Below are positions 1 through 8,837 of a DNA stretch of 17,109 nucleotides, piece after piece. Each line of letters begins with the position of its first letter. Position 1 is the first letter of the stretch. Both the position numbers and the translations under genes were made by a program. Source of the stretch: Blastocladiella britannica (lineage: Eukaryota > Blastocladiomycota > Blastocladiomycetes > Blastocladiales > Blastocladiaceae); NCBI GenBank assembly GCA_025349905.2, contig MU624752.1, forward strand, positions 8,970 through 26,078, written 5' to 3'. Under the pieces are notes generated by a model, which saw only the letters and a list, made by a program, of their open reading frames with translations, searched no databases and had not been told where the DNA came from.

Positions 1-87
1 GAGGCGATAGCGGTCGAGGCCAAGATCAGGGCCAATGCCAACGCGGCTGTGGTGGCCCCGACTGAGGCGGCCGTGGTGACGCCGTAG
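1..87 (+). CDS. 3' end of an unidentified protein (partial)
   Basis: Reading from base 1, 28 sense codons run without interruption to a TAG at 85-87. The other two forward frames are interrupted or end differently. The encoded tail is rich in Ala and Val and ends in VVTP. It shows no recognisable domain, so no function is assigned. The alanine-rich composition fits a disordered C-terminus. A very T-rich stretch starts directly after the stop and probably holds its 3' UTR. The rest of the gene lies outside the window. The short length makes even the frame uncertain. Confidence 0.5.
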   Translation, partial: EAIAVEAKIRANANAAVVAPTEAAVVTP

Positions 88-335
88 GGTTTTTTTCTTT
101 TGTTCTCCCGTTTTTTTTGCTCTCGTTTTTTTCTTTTGCTGTCCTCGTACTTTTCTTCCATTTTTTTCTGTTGCCCCTGGGTTCACTCCCACCCTTTCTC
201 GATTAGGCCTTTCCTTTTGGCTTACCTGGATAAGTTCAGGGTCGAGATCACGAGTTTCAGCTTTTCTGATGGATTTTTGGTTTGGTTGAATCAGATGTGC
301 CTCTTCAAAGAATTCGATCAAACACACGAAGAAAT
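88..335. other. Intergenic spacer and leader of the eIF2B alpha gene
   Basis: These 248 bases contain no complete gene. Bases 88-175 are strongly T-rich on the + strand, with several runs of 6-8 T, and probably serve as the 3' end of the upstream gene and/or a pyrimidine-rich promoter. Two upstream ATGs (269 and 295) lie close to the main start and are listed separately. No clear TATA box is seen. Confidence 0.5.
269..289 (+). promoter_or_regulatory. Candidate uORF 1 in the eIF2B alpha leader
   Basis: ATG at 269 opens a six-codon reading frame that ends in TGA at 287-289, which is 46 nt before the main start at 336. The base at -3 is C, so initiation would be weak. It matters only if transcription starts upstream of 269, which cannot be seen here. 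Confidence 0.35.
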
Positions 336-420
336 ATGGCAAAAAAGAACTCGCGTCGCTCCTCCCCCGCACGGCCGGCCACGAGTACCGCAACTTCGAC
401 CGCCGCCGTGGCACCCTTGA
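295..420 (+). promoter_or_regulatory. Candidate overlapping uORF 2 in the eIF2B alpha leader
   Basis: ATG at 295 begins a 41-codon frame that runs past the eIF2B alpha start (336) in another frame and stops at 418-420. Its context is poor (C at -3, T at +4), while the main ATG has A at -3 and G at +4. Leaky scanning could therefore reach the main start. Confidence 0.3.
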
Positions 421-1600
421 AGCCAGTCGATGTCCTGCCCCACTTTCTCACTGTGCTCGCATCATCATCGGACATGACCCCTCCCGTGGCCGCCATCAAG
501 ACGCTGGTCGAGGTCGTGGCCACGTCGCCTGGTACTTTTCATAATGTAGCGAATAAATATGCGAGGACTTACATGTGATAGTACAGCAACAACCTACAAT
601 GAATTGCACACGGTGCTCTCGGCCGCTGTTGCCAAACTGCAACACGGCCACAAATACGCCATTGCCGCGTCGGCCGGATGCACGCTGTTTAACCGGTTTG
701 CCATCAAAGCATTTGCCAAGGACCACAACTTTGACCGCACCAAGCAGCTGCTGGTGGCGCGCGGGAACGACTTTGTTGCGTCCGTGGACTCGTTCCGCGA
801 CAAGATCGCGGCCGTGGGCAATCCGTTTATCCAGGACGATGCTGTATGTCATTATATACGTTTATGCAGTCACAAAGTACTGACATGAATGAATAACAGG
901 TGATCTTGATCCACTCGTACTCGCGCGTCGTGATGCGGCTACTGCAACGCGCGGCCGCAGACAATAAGCGATTCACGGTCTATGTGACCGAGAGCCGACC
1001 AACCGACAGCGGGTATTTCTTTACGTTTCCTGTTGTTGGAGTCAACAAACTCATCCAACCCATTGTAAAAGAGTCCGAGCAGTAGAATCGCTGCGGTCAC
1101 GCGGGATCCCCGCACACCTGATCATGGACTCGGCCGTGGCATACATCCTGGGCAAAGTGGACCTGGTGCTGGTGGGCGCCGAGGGCGTGGTGGAGACGGG
1201 CGGCATCTTGAACCACATTGGCACCTACCAGGTGGCCATGTGCGCGCGCGAAAAGAAGGTGCCAGTCTACGTGGCGGTGGAGTCGCACAAGTTTGTGCGT
1301 GCGTTCCCACTGAGCCAGTACGATCTTGGGGTCGAAGCGCACGTCGGGATCCTGCACGCGGCGCCGGCGCAAGAAGGCGTGTCGGCGGATGATGCGTTGG
1401 CCGCCACGGCACCGCATTCTCCCCGAGAGGACATGGACGGCGCGCGGGAACGGATTCGCGGCGGGATCGTGGACGAGATGGTGGCGTCCAACCCGTCGCT
1501 CGATTACACCCCACCGCAGTACATTACGCTGCTGGTCACTGACAAGGGCGTGCTGGCGCCGTCGGCGGTCTCGGACGAGCTCATCAAGGTGTTTTTGTGA
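336..1600 (+). CDS. GCN3: Translation initiation factor eIF2B subunit alpha
   Basis: This is the regulatory alpha subunit of eIF2B, the GDP/GTP exchange factor for eIF2. In the known family it helps the decamer sense phosphorylated eIF2. The model is exons 336-531, 587-843, 900-1012 and 1072-1600, giving 364 aa. The introns are 55, 56 and 59 nt, and all phases join cleanly. Family signatures run in order: HSYSRVV at the start of exon 3, [41 protein letters not shown] and the C-terminal [20 protein letters not shown]. That terminus separates it from the related methylthioribose-phosphate isomerases. It is longer than human eIF2B alpha (305 aa) because of a basic, Ser/Ala-rich N-terminus (about residues 2-25) and an insert before the DYT/ITLL region. 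The start at 336 has a strong context, and no in-frame ATG precedes it. The acceptor at 1071 (AAAAG) was chosen because the nearby CAG and TAG break the frame. Confidence 0.93.
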
Positions 1601-1836
1601 TGGGGATGCAGCATCCATTGGTCATCGGCTCATGGCTCGTGATAAATATAAAAAGCGCTGCGCCTTTTTGGTATTTTCCGTGTGGTGCTCTAAGCTCTTG
1701 GCCGGGCCTTCGTACCCGACCACTTTCCTCTTCCGGACCAACGCAATAATTCGCATCCGCACACAAGCACATACCATACCTTTCCTGTTAAAAGCAACCA
1801 ACCACTCCCAGCACTCCCTTAATAAAATTTATATCA
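1601..1836 (+). promoter_or_regulatory. Intergenic region with TATA-like element
   Basis: This 236-nt spacer contains ATAAATATAAAAAG at about 1642-1655. It could act as an A-rich 3' end signal for eIF2B alpha, as a TATA element (TATAAAA, 1647-1653) for the next gene, or as both. The final 80 bases are C/A-rich with little G, as expected of a 5' leader. An AATAAAATTT stretch lies just before the ATG at 1837. Confidence 0.4.
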
Positions 1837-4548
1837 ATGCTCGCGGCCACGTTTCAACAACCGGCTGCTGCAGACGGCGCCGACAATGACCACGGCGGTG
1901 ACAATGTGGCCACGTCCGCCATCCACCGCCGCTCGCCCACCGACTCGTCCGGTATCTCAGTCGGCGACATTTCCTCGGACGACGACGAATTAGGTCACCA
2001 CCACCACCATCACCAGGTGCACGGCGCTCCCCCTGCATCTTCTTCTGCTTCTGGGGTCGGGTACCCGCCAGCAGCAGCGTCAACCCACTCGCGCACGCAC
2101 ACTGCCGCAACCATGCCCCCGTCATCGTCATCAGCAACCACGTCTTCGTACTCGGCCAGTGTACAGCAGCAGCAGATGGGCCCACCGCCGCAACGGCCAC
2201 GGCCATCGGCCCGTGCGCACCGGCACCAGTCCAATGGCAACGACGGCGGCGGCGACGACTTGGACGACGACGACGACGAGCTGCTTCGCCCGCACTTTGG
2301 GTCGGCGCAGTCCACGTCTTTACGCGCGCTCGCCGAGTTTCTGGCTTCCACGGGGCCCGAAGACTACCTGCCCACCCCACCGCCGTCGTCGCTGGCCGGT
2401 AAAGACTCGGACCCGATGCTGAAGCGCATGTGGAAGGGCCTGAAAAAGTCCAAGGTTCGTGGCGGTGGCGAAGACGATTATGGCACGATGTCGTCCACCA
2501 GCTCTCGGCGCGGCGGTAGTGGCGGTAGCGGCAAGGACAAGCGCGGAGGTGGTGCGTCTGCCAGCCAGTTTTCGGCGACCGGATCCACCGCCAGCGCGAC
2601 TGGCACTGCTGGCCGCAAGTTTGTCATGCTTCCAGTGCGCTACGACGAGCTGGCGGCGTCCGTCTCGCCCTCGTCGTCCGTGCTCCCCCCATCGCAGAAT
2701 CAGCGCCACTCGTCGTCGTCGTCCGAGCACGGCAGCATCGGCGGCGGCAGCGCCAGTGTCCTGCAGTCCTCGGCCGTGTCCACGTCCTCCAGCATCCGCC
2801 AGCTGCAAGAACTGGTGCGGCGATCCGAGGCACTCGAGCCAGTGTCGCCGCGCTTGTCACTGACGGCCCATGGCGCTGCTGACGGGTCATCGTCAGGACC
2901 GCCTTTACTCTCGTCGCGCGACTCGTCCATGTCGATCTCGCAACTTGGCGGCGGCGGTGCAGCTCCCGGGCCGGGCCTGGTGCGCGCGCTCGTGCACTCG
3001 GCCGCGGCTTCGACACCCACGCGTTCCTCCTTCTCTGCCGCCACCCCGACTCCCGCGACTGTCGCCGCCGCCGGAGGAGGCCCTGGCTCCGAGGCAGGCA
3101 CCACACCCACCCCTCCGCCCCCGCCGCCACCACCACCATTTGCCAACGGCAGTTCGGCTGCCAGCGTCATGTACGGGCACCCCGACGCTACTGGTACTGC
3201 CCTTGGACTTGGTCTTGGCGTGGCACCAGGGGGGAGCGGGATGGTGCGGCGCAAAGTGCGGCACGTCCAGGTGCAGGCCGGTGGCGCGCACCGCCGGGCA
3301 TCGGTCGAGGCGCAGACGGATGCGCTTGGCGACGGATTCTTGGTCGGTAGTGCCGTTGTTGGAGGCGGCGACGGCGAGACCGAGCAGCTCCTGGGTGTGC
3401 TACGTGCGCAGAATGCTTCGCTGCAGTCCAACGTGTCGACACTGTCGGCCGAGGTTTCGTCGCTGCAATCCGAGACCGCCAACATGCAAGCGCAACTGCA
3501 GGCAGCGGCGTCAGAAGCGGCGGCGGCGCGGGCGCAGGCCGCACAAGCCGAGGCGCAGAACGCGGAGCTGCGTGCGCGGTACGCGGCGCTAGTCGAGTCG
3601 CACCAGCACTCGCACGCACAAGCCGAGGCGCTCGAGTCCGAGTCGGCGTCGCACCGGTCGCACGTCAAGTACTTGGAGTCGCAGCTCACGCACCACATGC
3701 AAGTCGCACAGCAGCTGGAAATGGCGTTGCAGCAGGAACGCGCACACCATGCGGCCCAGAACGACGAGTTTGAGCGGCTGTCGCGCGCGGCCTACGCCAA
3801 GATGAAGCAACTGATTCTCGAACGCATCGACTTGGTCAACGAGATTGATGTCTGGCGCGCCAAGTTGCGGGACGCCAATGCTCGCGCCGCTGAGAGACAG
3901 GTCGACGAGATGCTCGGGTTCAATGGGCCTGCCACGAGCGGGTCGCCGGCACCTACCGCGAGTCCCTCGAGCTCTTCTTCGCACTCGCACTTGCACCCGA
4001 TGCATCATCACCACCACGGCATGTCGGGCGGTCCAGGACCAGGTATTGTCACCTTTTTTTTTTGTTTTATGAAGCGATCTCACTTTTATATTTTGAGAAA
4101 TGCAGGGAATCCCATGATGGTTGGCCACGGCCACTTGTCGCCCGCGTCCGGGCATGCGATCTCGTACGCCGGACACATGATGCCCGGCTCGGATCTGTCG
4201 ATGGGCACGTCCTCGGGATCGTCGCTGGGCGGACCGATCATGGGCGGCGGCGGCATTGTTTACCCGACGCCTCCAGGTGGACCCGGAGGGGCCGCGTCGG
4301 CGGCGGTGGCGGCAGCCGTGGCCGCCAGCAAGCGTGTCCAATTTGTGGAGGACGGGTACGACGGTGCTGGTGCTGGTGGAGGTTCGACTCCATCACCGCA
4401 GCCGCAGCTGCAGCAACAGCAGCAACAGGCACAGGCACTTCAACAGCAACAGCAACAGCAGCAGTCACACTACGCTGCGTATGGCTACGGCGCACCGCAG
4501 GGCCATCGGCGTGGCGAATCATTTGGAAGTCAGCCTCCACAGCAGTAG
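1837..4548 (+). CDS. Large low-complexity protein with central coiled coil
   Basis: I do not recognise a family. The model joins 1837-4042 to 4106-4548 (882 aa). The 63-nt intron has a GTATTG donor, a poly-T stretch and a TGCAG acceptor. It contains no stop, so the unspliced frame would also stay open. Visible regions are: His/Ser/Asp-rich residues 1-190; a basic patch (LKRMWKGLKKSKVRGG) near 193-208; Ser/Gly-rich sequence with a short helical segment (SIRQLQELVRRSEAL); a proline run near 422-438; VRRKVRHVQVQAGG-type basic sequence near 470; a long heptad-like coiled coil at about 514-690, ending in MKQLILERIDLVNEIDVWRAKL; a His cluster near 726-735; and Gly/Ala-rich then Gln-rich sequence to the end. 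A scaffold or condensate-forming role at the cytoskeleton or cell cortex is conceivable but not shown. Two AATAAA signals follow the stop. The start context is weak (T at -3). Confidence 0.75.
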   Translation: MLAATFQQPAAADGADNDHGGDNVATSAIHRRSPTDSSGISVGDISSDDDELGHHHHHHQVHGAPPASSSASGVGYPPAAASTHSRTHTAATMPPSSSSATTSSYSASVQQQQMGPPPQRPRPSARAHRHQSNGNDGGGDDLDDDDDELLRPHFGSAQSTSLRALAEFLASTGPEDYLPTPPPSSLAGKDSDPMLKRMWKGLKKSKVRGGGEDDYGTMSSTSSRRGGSGGSGKDKRGGGASASQFSATGSTASATGTAGRKFVMLPVRYDELAASVSPSSSVLPPSQNQRHSSSSSEHGSIGGGSASVLQSSAVSTSSSIRQLQELVRRSEALEPVSPRLSLTAHGAADGSSSGPPLLSSRDSSMSISQLGGGGAAPGPGLVRALVHSAAASTPTRSSFSAATPTPATVAAAGGGPGSEAGTTPTPPPPPPPPPFANGSSAASVMYGHPDATGTALGLGLGVAPGGSGMVRRKVRHVQVQAGGAHRRASVEAQTDALGDGFLVGSAVVGGGDGETEQLLGVLRAQNASLQSNVSTLSAEVSSLQSETANMQAQLQAAASEAAAARAQAAQAEAQNAELRARYAALVESHQHSHAQAEALESESASHRSHVKYLESQLTHHMQVAQQLEMALQQERAHHAAQNDEFERLSRAAYAKMKQLILERIDLVNEIDVWRAKLRDANARAAERQVDEMLGFNGPATSGSPAPTASPSSSSSHSHLHPMHHHHHGMSGGPGPGIVTFFFCFMKRSHFYILRNAGNPMMVGHGHLSPASGHAISYAGHMMPGSDLSMGTSSGSSLGGPIMGGGGIVYPTPPGGPGGAASAAVAAAVAASKRVQFVEDGYDGAGAGGGSTPSPQPQLQQQQQQAQALQQQQQQQQSHYAAYGYGAPQGHRRGESFGSQPPQQ
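4411..4464 (+). repeat. CAG/CAA glutamine repeat
   Basis: Mixed CAG and CAA codons give six and then eight consecutive glutamines, separated by Ala-Gln-Ala-Leu. Mixing the two codons is typical of selected polyglutamine tracts and limits slippage compared with pure CAG. Confidence 0.85.
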
Positions 4549-4593
4549 TTCCCGTGGTTTGGAAAGCGTTGCATTTTAGAGTCGAATGAGTCA

Positions 4594-4606
4594 AATAAAA
4601 AATAAA
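4594..4606 (+). terminator. Tandem AATAAA polyadenylation signals
   Basis: AATAAA occurs at 4594-4599 and again at 4601-4606, about 46 nt after the stop codon at 4548. This placement fits the cleavage and polyadenylation signal of the coiled-coil protein gene. Confidence 0.6.
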
Positions 4607-4692
4607 CTTGAACAAGAGTTGGCAGCGCACCCAGGCCGGTTGGCTCAAACCGTTTCAGGAATTTTCAGCGTCATTCGTACATAAGTCTGCGG

Positions 4693-4698
4693 TATAAA
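4693..4698 (+). promoter_or_regulatory. TATA box of the small tetraspan gene
   Basis: GGTATAAAGACC contains TATAAA at 4693-4698, 77 nt before the ATG at 4776. It is followed by GC-rich and then A/C-rich leader sequence. This is the clearest core-promoter motif in the window, and it suggests a strongly or conditionally expressed gene. Confidence 0.6.
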
Positions 4699-4775
4699 GA
4701 CCCAGCGCGCCCCGCTCCCGCTGCATTTCAACATTGCTTCAAACAACACCAACTTTTCACTCCAACAATAATAAA

Positions 4776-5437
4776 ATGCCCAAGGAAGTTCAGGACGACT
4801 CTGTCAAGCACACATGCTGCGGCTGCATGCACAGTATGTCTTATTTTCTTATAATGCAACAACCGGAAAGAATGAGGCCTAACCAAAAATAACAGTCCGC
4901 CGCGGCGTGATGCTGCTCCAGGGCCTCCAGCTGCTGGCTGGCATCTTCGGCATCGTTGTTGGCATCATGGCCACCTCGATTGTCAGCTCCATCGACAACC
5001 TCCACGACACCACGTTCCAGAACGCGGACGGCACCACCACCACCATCAAGCTGGGCAGTGTGAAGGATACAGTCAGCGTCCTTATCTACGTCATGATTGC
5101 CGTGTACGGTGTCGAGCTGCTCCTGGCGTTGTTTGGCCTGTACTCGGTTGTCAAGCGCAACGTTGGTGGCTTCAAGGTGCGTTTTGTTCTCTTTTTTGAT
5201 TTAACTGGTTGAGGACCTCCAATTGACTCGCTTTATTGCTTATAGTTCTACACCTATGCTAGCATGGCCCTCGTCGTCCTGCAAGTGGTCGGCATGATTC
5301 TCAGCTTCAACGCCTATGCCATCTTCAGCGTTCTGCTCGGCATTTACTGGTGCTACGTGTACTACTCGTACATTGAGACCATGAAGGCCGAGATTGAGGA
5401 GATTGAGCTCAAGGCCGCGGCTCCTACTGCCGTCTAG
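4776..5437 (+). CDS. Small four-helix (tetraspan-like) membrane protein
   Basis: The model has exons 4776-4833, 4896-5176 and 5246-5437, giving 176 aa; the introns are 62 and 69 nt. The short N-terminus carries a Cys-rich motif (TCCGC, residues 13-17). Four hydrophobic segments follow at about 24-48, 80-107, 114-135 and 137-157. The loop between the first two is polar and Thr-rich, and the third and fourth are packed closely. The tail is acidic and then Ala-rich (EIEEIELKAAAPTAV). The topology recalls MARVEL or other tetraspan proteins, but I see no diagnostic motif and assign no function. The Cys cluster beside the first helix is a candidate palmitoylation or metal-binding site (inference). 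The gene has a good TATA box and ends 38 nt from the stop of the converging gene on the other strand. Confidence 0.8.
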
Positions 5438-5475
5438 ATTTTTTTTAATACAGCAAACTGACTTAGATATTCAAT
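5438..5475. terminator. 38-nt convergent intergenic region
   Basis: Only 38 AT-rich bases separate the TAG of the tetraspan gene (5435-5437, +) from the TGA of the multi-spanning protein gene (5476-5478, -). The + strand has a run of eight T followed by AATA. Neither gene can have a normal 3' UTR without entering the other, so their transcripts should overlap in antisense. Confidence 0.6.
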
Positions 5476-7837
5476 TCAACCCCATAATCCGTACTGCGCA
5501 AACGTCAGGTACGTGCACCCGAGATAGAGGACATGCAAGATCAGCGGGTTTTTGGGCAGCCGCGTTTCCCAAAACACGAGCAACGGCACTTCCTCTGCCG
5601 CTGCGGCTGCAGCAGGTCGTTTTTGCGAGCCGCCCGAAACGTTGGACGAAAGCGACGTGAGCGAGACGGCCAAGTCGCGCCTATTGGCCGCGCCGAACCG
5701 TTTGGTTGCGACCAGCGCGTCGAGCCGTGCCTGTTTGGCCGAAAACACCCACAGCGCCATCACGCGGGCCACCAGCACCTCGGCCAGTTCCAGGCCCAGC
5801 ACAAAGAACGAGAGCGAGTCGACGCGGATCTGCATCGCGGTTTGCGTTCCCATCGCCCATACCACCAGCATCACCAGCAGGTAGAGTGCCAGGCACAACA
5901 GCCGCGCAAACAGGTTTTGCTCGGATCGCAGGATTTGCGCCCGAATGTCGGCGATCATCGTGTACACTGGCGATGCGGTTATTGGTGGTGTTCCAGGTGG
6001 TGGGGTTCGAGGGAGTGTCGGCGGGCGCAGCTGGACCAAGGACGACGATGCGCTGAGCTGCTCGAGTTGGGAATTGGACGTGGCTGCTTGGGCGTCCAGA
6101 TAGTGGAAACTGCGCTTGAGGATCTCGGGCGAAAACGAGACCGCCAGCTTAGCCATGTCACGTATCGCGGATGGCGGCCGGACGTGAAGGGGAGGGACAC
6201 TGAGCGTGGCATTGGCACTCGTTGCATTGACACTTGCGTTACTGGCGCTAATGCTTGCGCGTGGGAGCTGGAGTACCGACGAAGACTTGAGTATGGAGGG
6301 GGGGTCTACTGGTGTCTCTGGGACAATGGCTTGGGGTTCTGGTGGACGCCAGATGCAGTACCGATAGGTCGAAAAGAACCTAAAGTCGTCGAGTAAGCCT
6401 GCGTCCTTGCTCGTGGTGACTGCCAAACTGACGGCTGCAAAGACGATGGCCATTGTATAGGATTGAGCGCCTTGGATCGTGAGGTGGTTCACTGCAATGG
6501 ATTCCCCAAACTGTGGATCAGTAAATGTCAGTCAAATGCAAGCCATTTGAATAATGGGTAATGATGCGTACTCGATATGCTATATAAGTATGTTTATATG
6601 AAAAATATGGATGTGAGGTCGACAAGTCACAACAACGAAAAAAAACAAACGAACGAAATGTGATCCAAAGGTTATTGACTGTCAATTTACAAAAGTCAGT
6701 CAACAAGACTCGTTGGAAAGAAGAAATAGTAAAAGATACAACCGCCAAATGAGACCTTGACCAGTTCGTCGCCAAGGAGGACGATCCACGAGACCAGACA
6801 ACGATACAAGACCACAAGCAGTGGGAAGAACGTTGGGCCGACCAGCGGTGTCATGTTGCTCAGCACTTTATTCAGGCTGCGCATCCCAGCGTACACTATA
6901 ATGTTTTTTTATTTTTATAATCAAGCTACATGAGCACATCGTTGAAGAAAATGGACATGTAAAGGCCACGCACTGCTGAAATAGAGGTACGACAAGTCAA
7001 ATTGCCGTGCAAGTTCGCGATGCCGCTGCTTCATCCACGCCAGATACACGGTAATAATCAAGGCAAGAAGGGCGATGATGCAGAACATGATGTACATGGG
7101 GAGGATATCGTCATCAATGAACTGAAATGTCAGAAACATGAGAAGTAGACAGCCAGCGATGGGCGTCGTGACTTGCTGGACGGGTACGCCCGGATTTCGG
7201 TTCGATGATTCGTGGTTACATCGGAGCTTGAGCACGACGACCATAATGATCTGCGTCCAAGCATAAATCCAATCTTCAAGCGGAATACGCGTCAGGATCA
7301 AGTCAAATGGGATAATGCGATCGCACTACATACTGCCAAGAATCATTCCAAAATAGGATTGGCTGTGACCGCTTGTTTGAAACTTCAACGCTTCAGGATC
7401 CCTGAGGGGAATTATACAAGGATCAGCCATGACGAAGTAAGGGTGCACACAAGGAAATAGAGTGACACACACCACCCTCGTCCAAGTGCGTCAAATATAC
7501 CAAAAATGGCCATGCACACCAATCCAACGTAATGCATAAAGTTGGACACCGAGTCGGAGGCAATCGCAGAAAACACGATCGAAAAAATGGCACGAAACTT
7601 GGCGTGGACAATGACCCATCCAATAAAAATATACAGGGTCACGAGCTGGGCCTGAAAGTGGTCTGCGACACTGGAAGCAGGATCAAAGGTGTGGATCCAT
7701 GCCGTGAGCGAGATCGAGCCAACGCACACGAGGGTATTGACCAGGGCCAGATATCGCAATCGAAAAAGAAACCCGAGCGCCTTCCTGAAGTGCTGCAGTG
7801 CAATTATTCGCGGAGTCGGTGCTTGCGTCACGGACAT
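5476..7837 (-). CDS. Unrecognised multi-spanning membrane protein
   Basis: I do not recognise the family. In transcript order the exons are 7473-7837, 7334-7401, 6974-7273, 6743-6895, 6572-6678 and 5476-6510, giving 675 aa. The introns are 71, 60, 78, 64 and 61 nt, and phases join throughout. About twelve hydrophobic stretches can be counted: three in the first 120 residues, three in exon 3, one or two each in exons 4 and 5, and four in the last exon. Between residues 380 and 510 lies a Ser/Pro-rich loop with three closely spaced N-glycosylation sequons (near 422, 426 and 431), which would be usable if luminal. The C-terminal part has a basic, Ser-rich loop before the final helix. Exon 5 is AT-rich and rests only on phase and intron size. 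The first donor could be 7475 instead of 7472, removing one residue. The gene is divergent from ARV1 with 53 nt between starts. A transporter or ER/vacuolar membrane protein is possible. Confidence 0.7.
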
Positions 7838-7890
7838 CGCCTTTGATTCATAAAATCTGGGAAATAGAGCGATTAATATTTAGGATATTT
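7838..7890. promoter_or_regulatory. 53-bp bidirectional promoter region
   Basis: These 53 bases are all that separate the ATG of the multi-spanning protein gene (7835-7837, -) from the ATG of ARV1 (7891-7893, +). The stretch is AT-rich (ATTCATAAAATC, ATTAATATTTAGGATATTT) and has no clear TATA box in either direction. The core promoters must be shared or must extend into the neighbouring coding sequences. Confidence 0.55.
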
Positions 7891-8837
7891 ATGGACCCCC
7901 AATATGTTTGCGTCGCCTGCGGAGCACCCGTACCGCGGCTCTTTACCGCATACTCGCCCGCCAACGTGCGCCTCGAGCAATGCGTGTGTGGTAGTCTTTT
8001 ATTTTCCAGCCGATACTCCAACTTATTTTACTTGTTGCACAGCCATCATGCGCATCGTTTGTCGACCCATACCTGGAGTGCGACCTGGTCCTGATCTTTA
8101 TTGATATGCTGCTGCACCGAACTGCCGCGTTTCGGCACATTTTATTCAATCGAGCACACCGCGTTGATCGAATGGCTGCCCCAGGCGCACCTGCTCCGCC
8201 AATACCTGCGGCACGCCGCATGGCTGGTCTCGATCCATTTGTTGCCCGCTTTGGTCTCTTGCTGGTCCTTTTTGACGTGTATACACGCTTGCTGCGCATG
8301 GACTTGGCGCAGCTGCCTGGCGCCTACGCATCGTCGTGGTCGACTTGGAGGGTATGGCCAAGCTCTGGTACTGGTGGGATCTTTAACATTGGTTGGGCCC
8401 ATCGGATTGTAGCAGCTTGCAGCCGCTGGGTGAGCGGTTGGATCCCAATGCACCCGCACTTTGCCGTGGTTGGGAGCGTGTTTGGGCAGTACCTGCACGT
8501 CCTGTGCTCGACGGTCGCAGGTTTCGTGTGCCCCTCATTTTGACGTAAATGTTATTCTCTGACATTGGTCGTCGACAGAATTTGCTGTCATGTACGGCAC
8601 GCTGTGGGTCTTGCTCCAGTTCTATGCCCGGTACCAGTCTCGGCAGCTACATGCACCCTATTCGACGATCCCATGGTCTCGCTTCCTGGACGCAATGATC
8701 ATCTCGAGCTTTGGTCGTTTGCTGTTGATTTTGATGGTCATCTGGGATCCCGATCGACTGTTACCCAACAACCTGCCTTACGTCTGGCTCATCAACTGCT
8801 ACGTTGTCATGACGAACGCAGAGGCGCTTCATTGTTC

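Noticed and set aside
282..335. Upstream extension of eIF2B alpha from 282
   Set aside because: That frame opens with TTG rather than ATG. The first in-frame ATG is at 336 and has a strong context.
2700..3698. 332-codon open frame on the minus strand
   Set aside because: It is antisense to the coiled-coil protein gene. It arises from GC-rich codon bias and encodes Ser/Cys/Ala-rich nonsense without domain features.
5533..6396. 287-codon open frame on the plus strand
   Set aside because: It is the shadow of the last exon of the minus-strand membrane protein. The minus frame has clear membrane helices and spliced continuity, and this frame does not.
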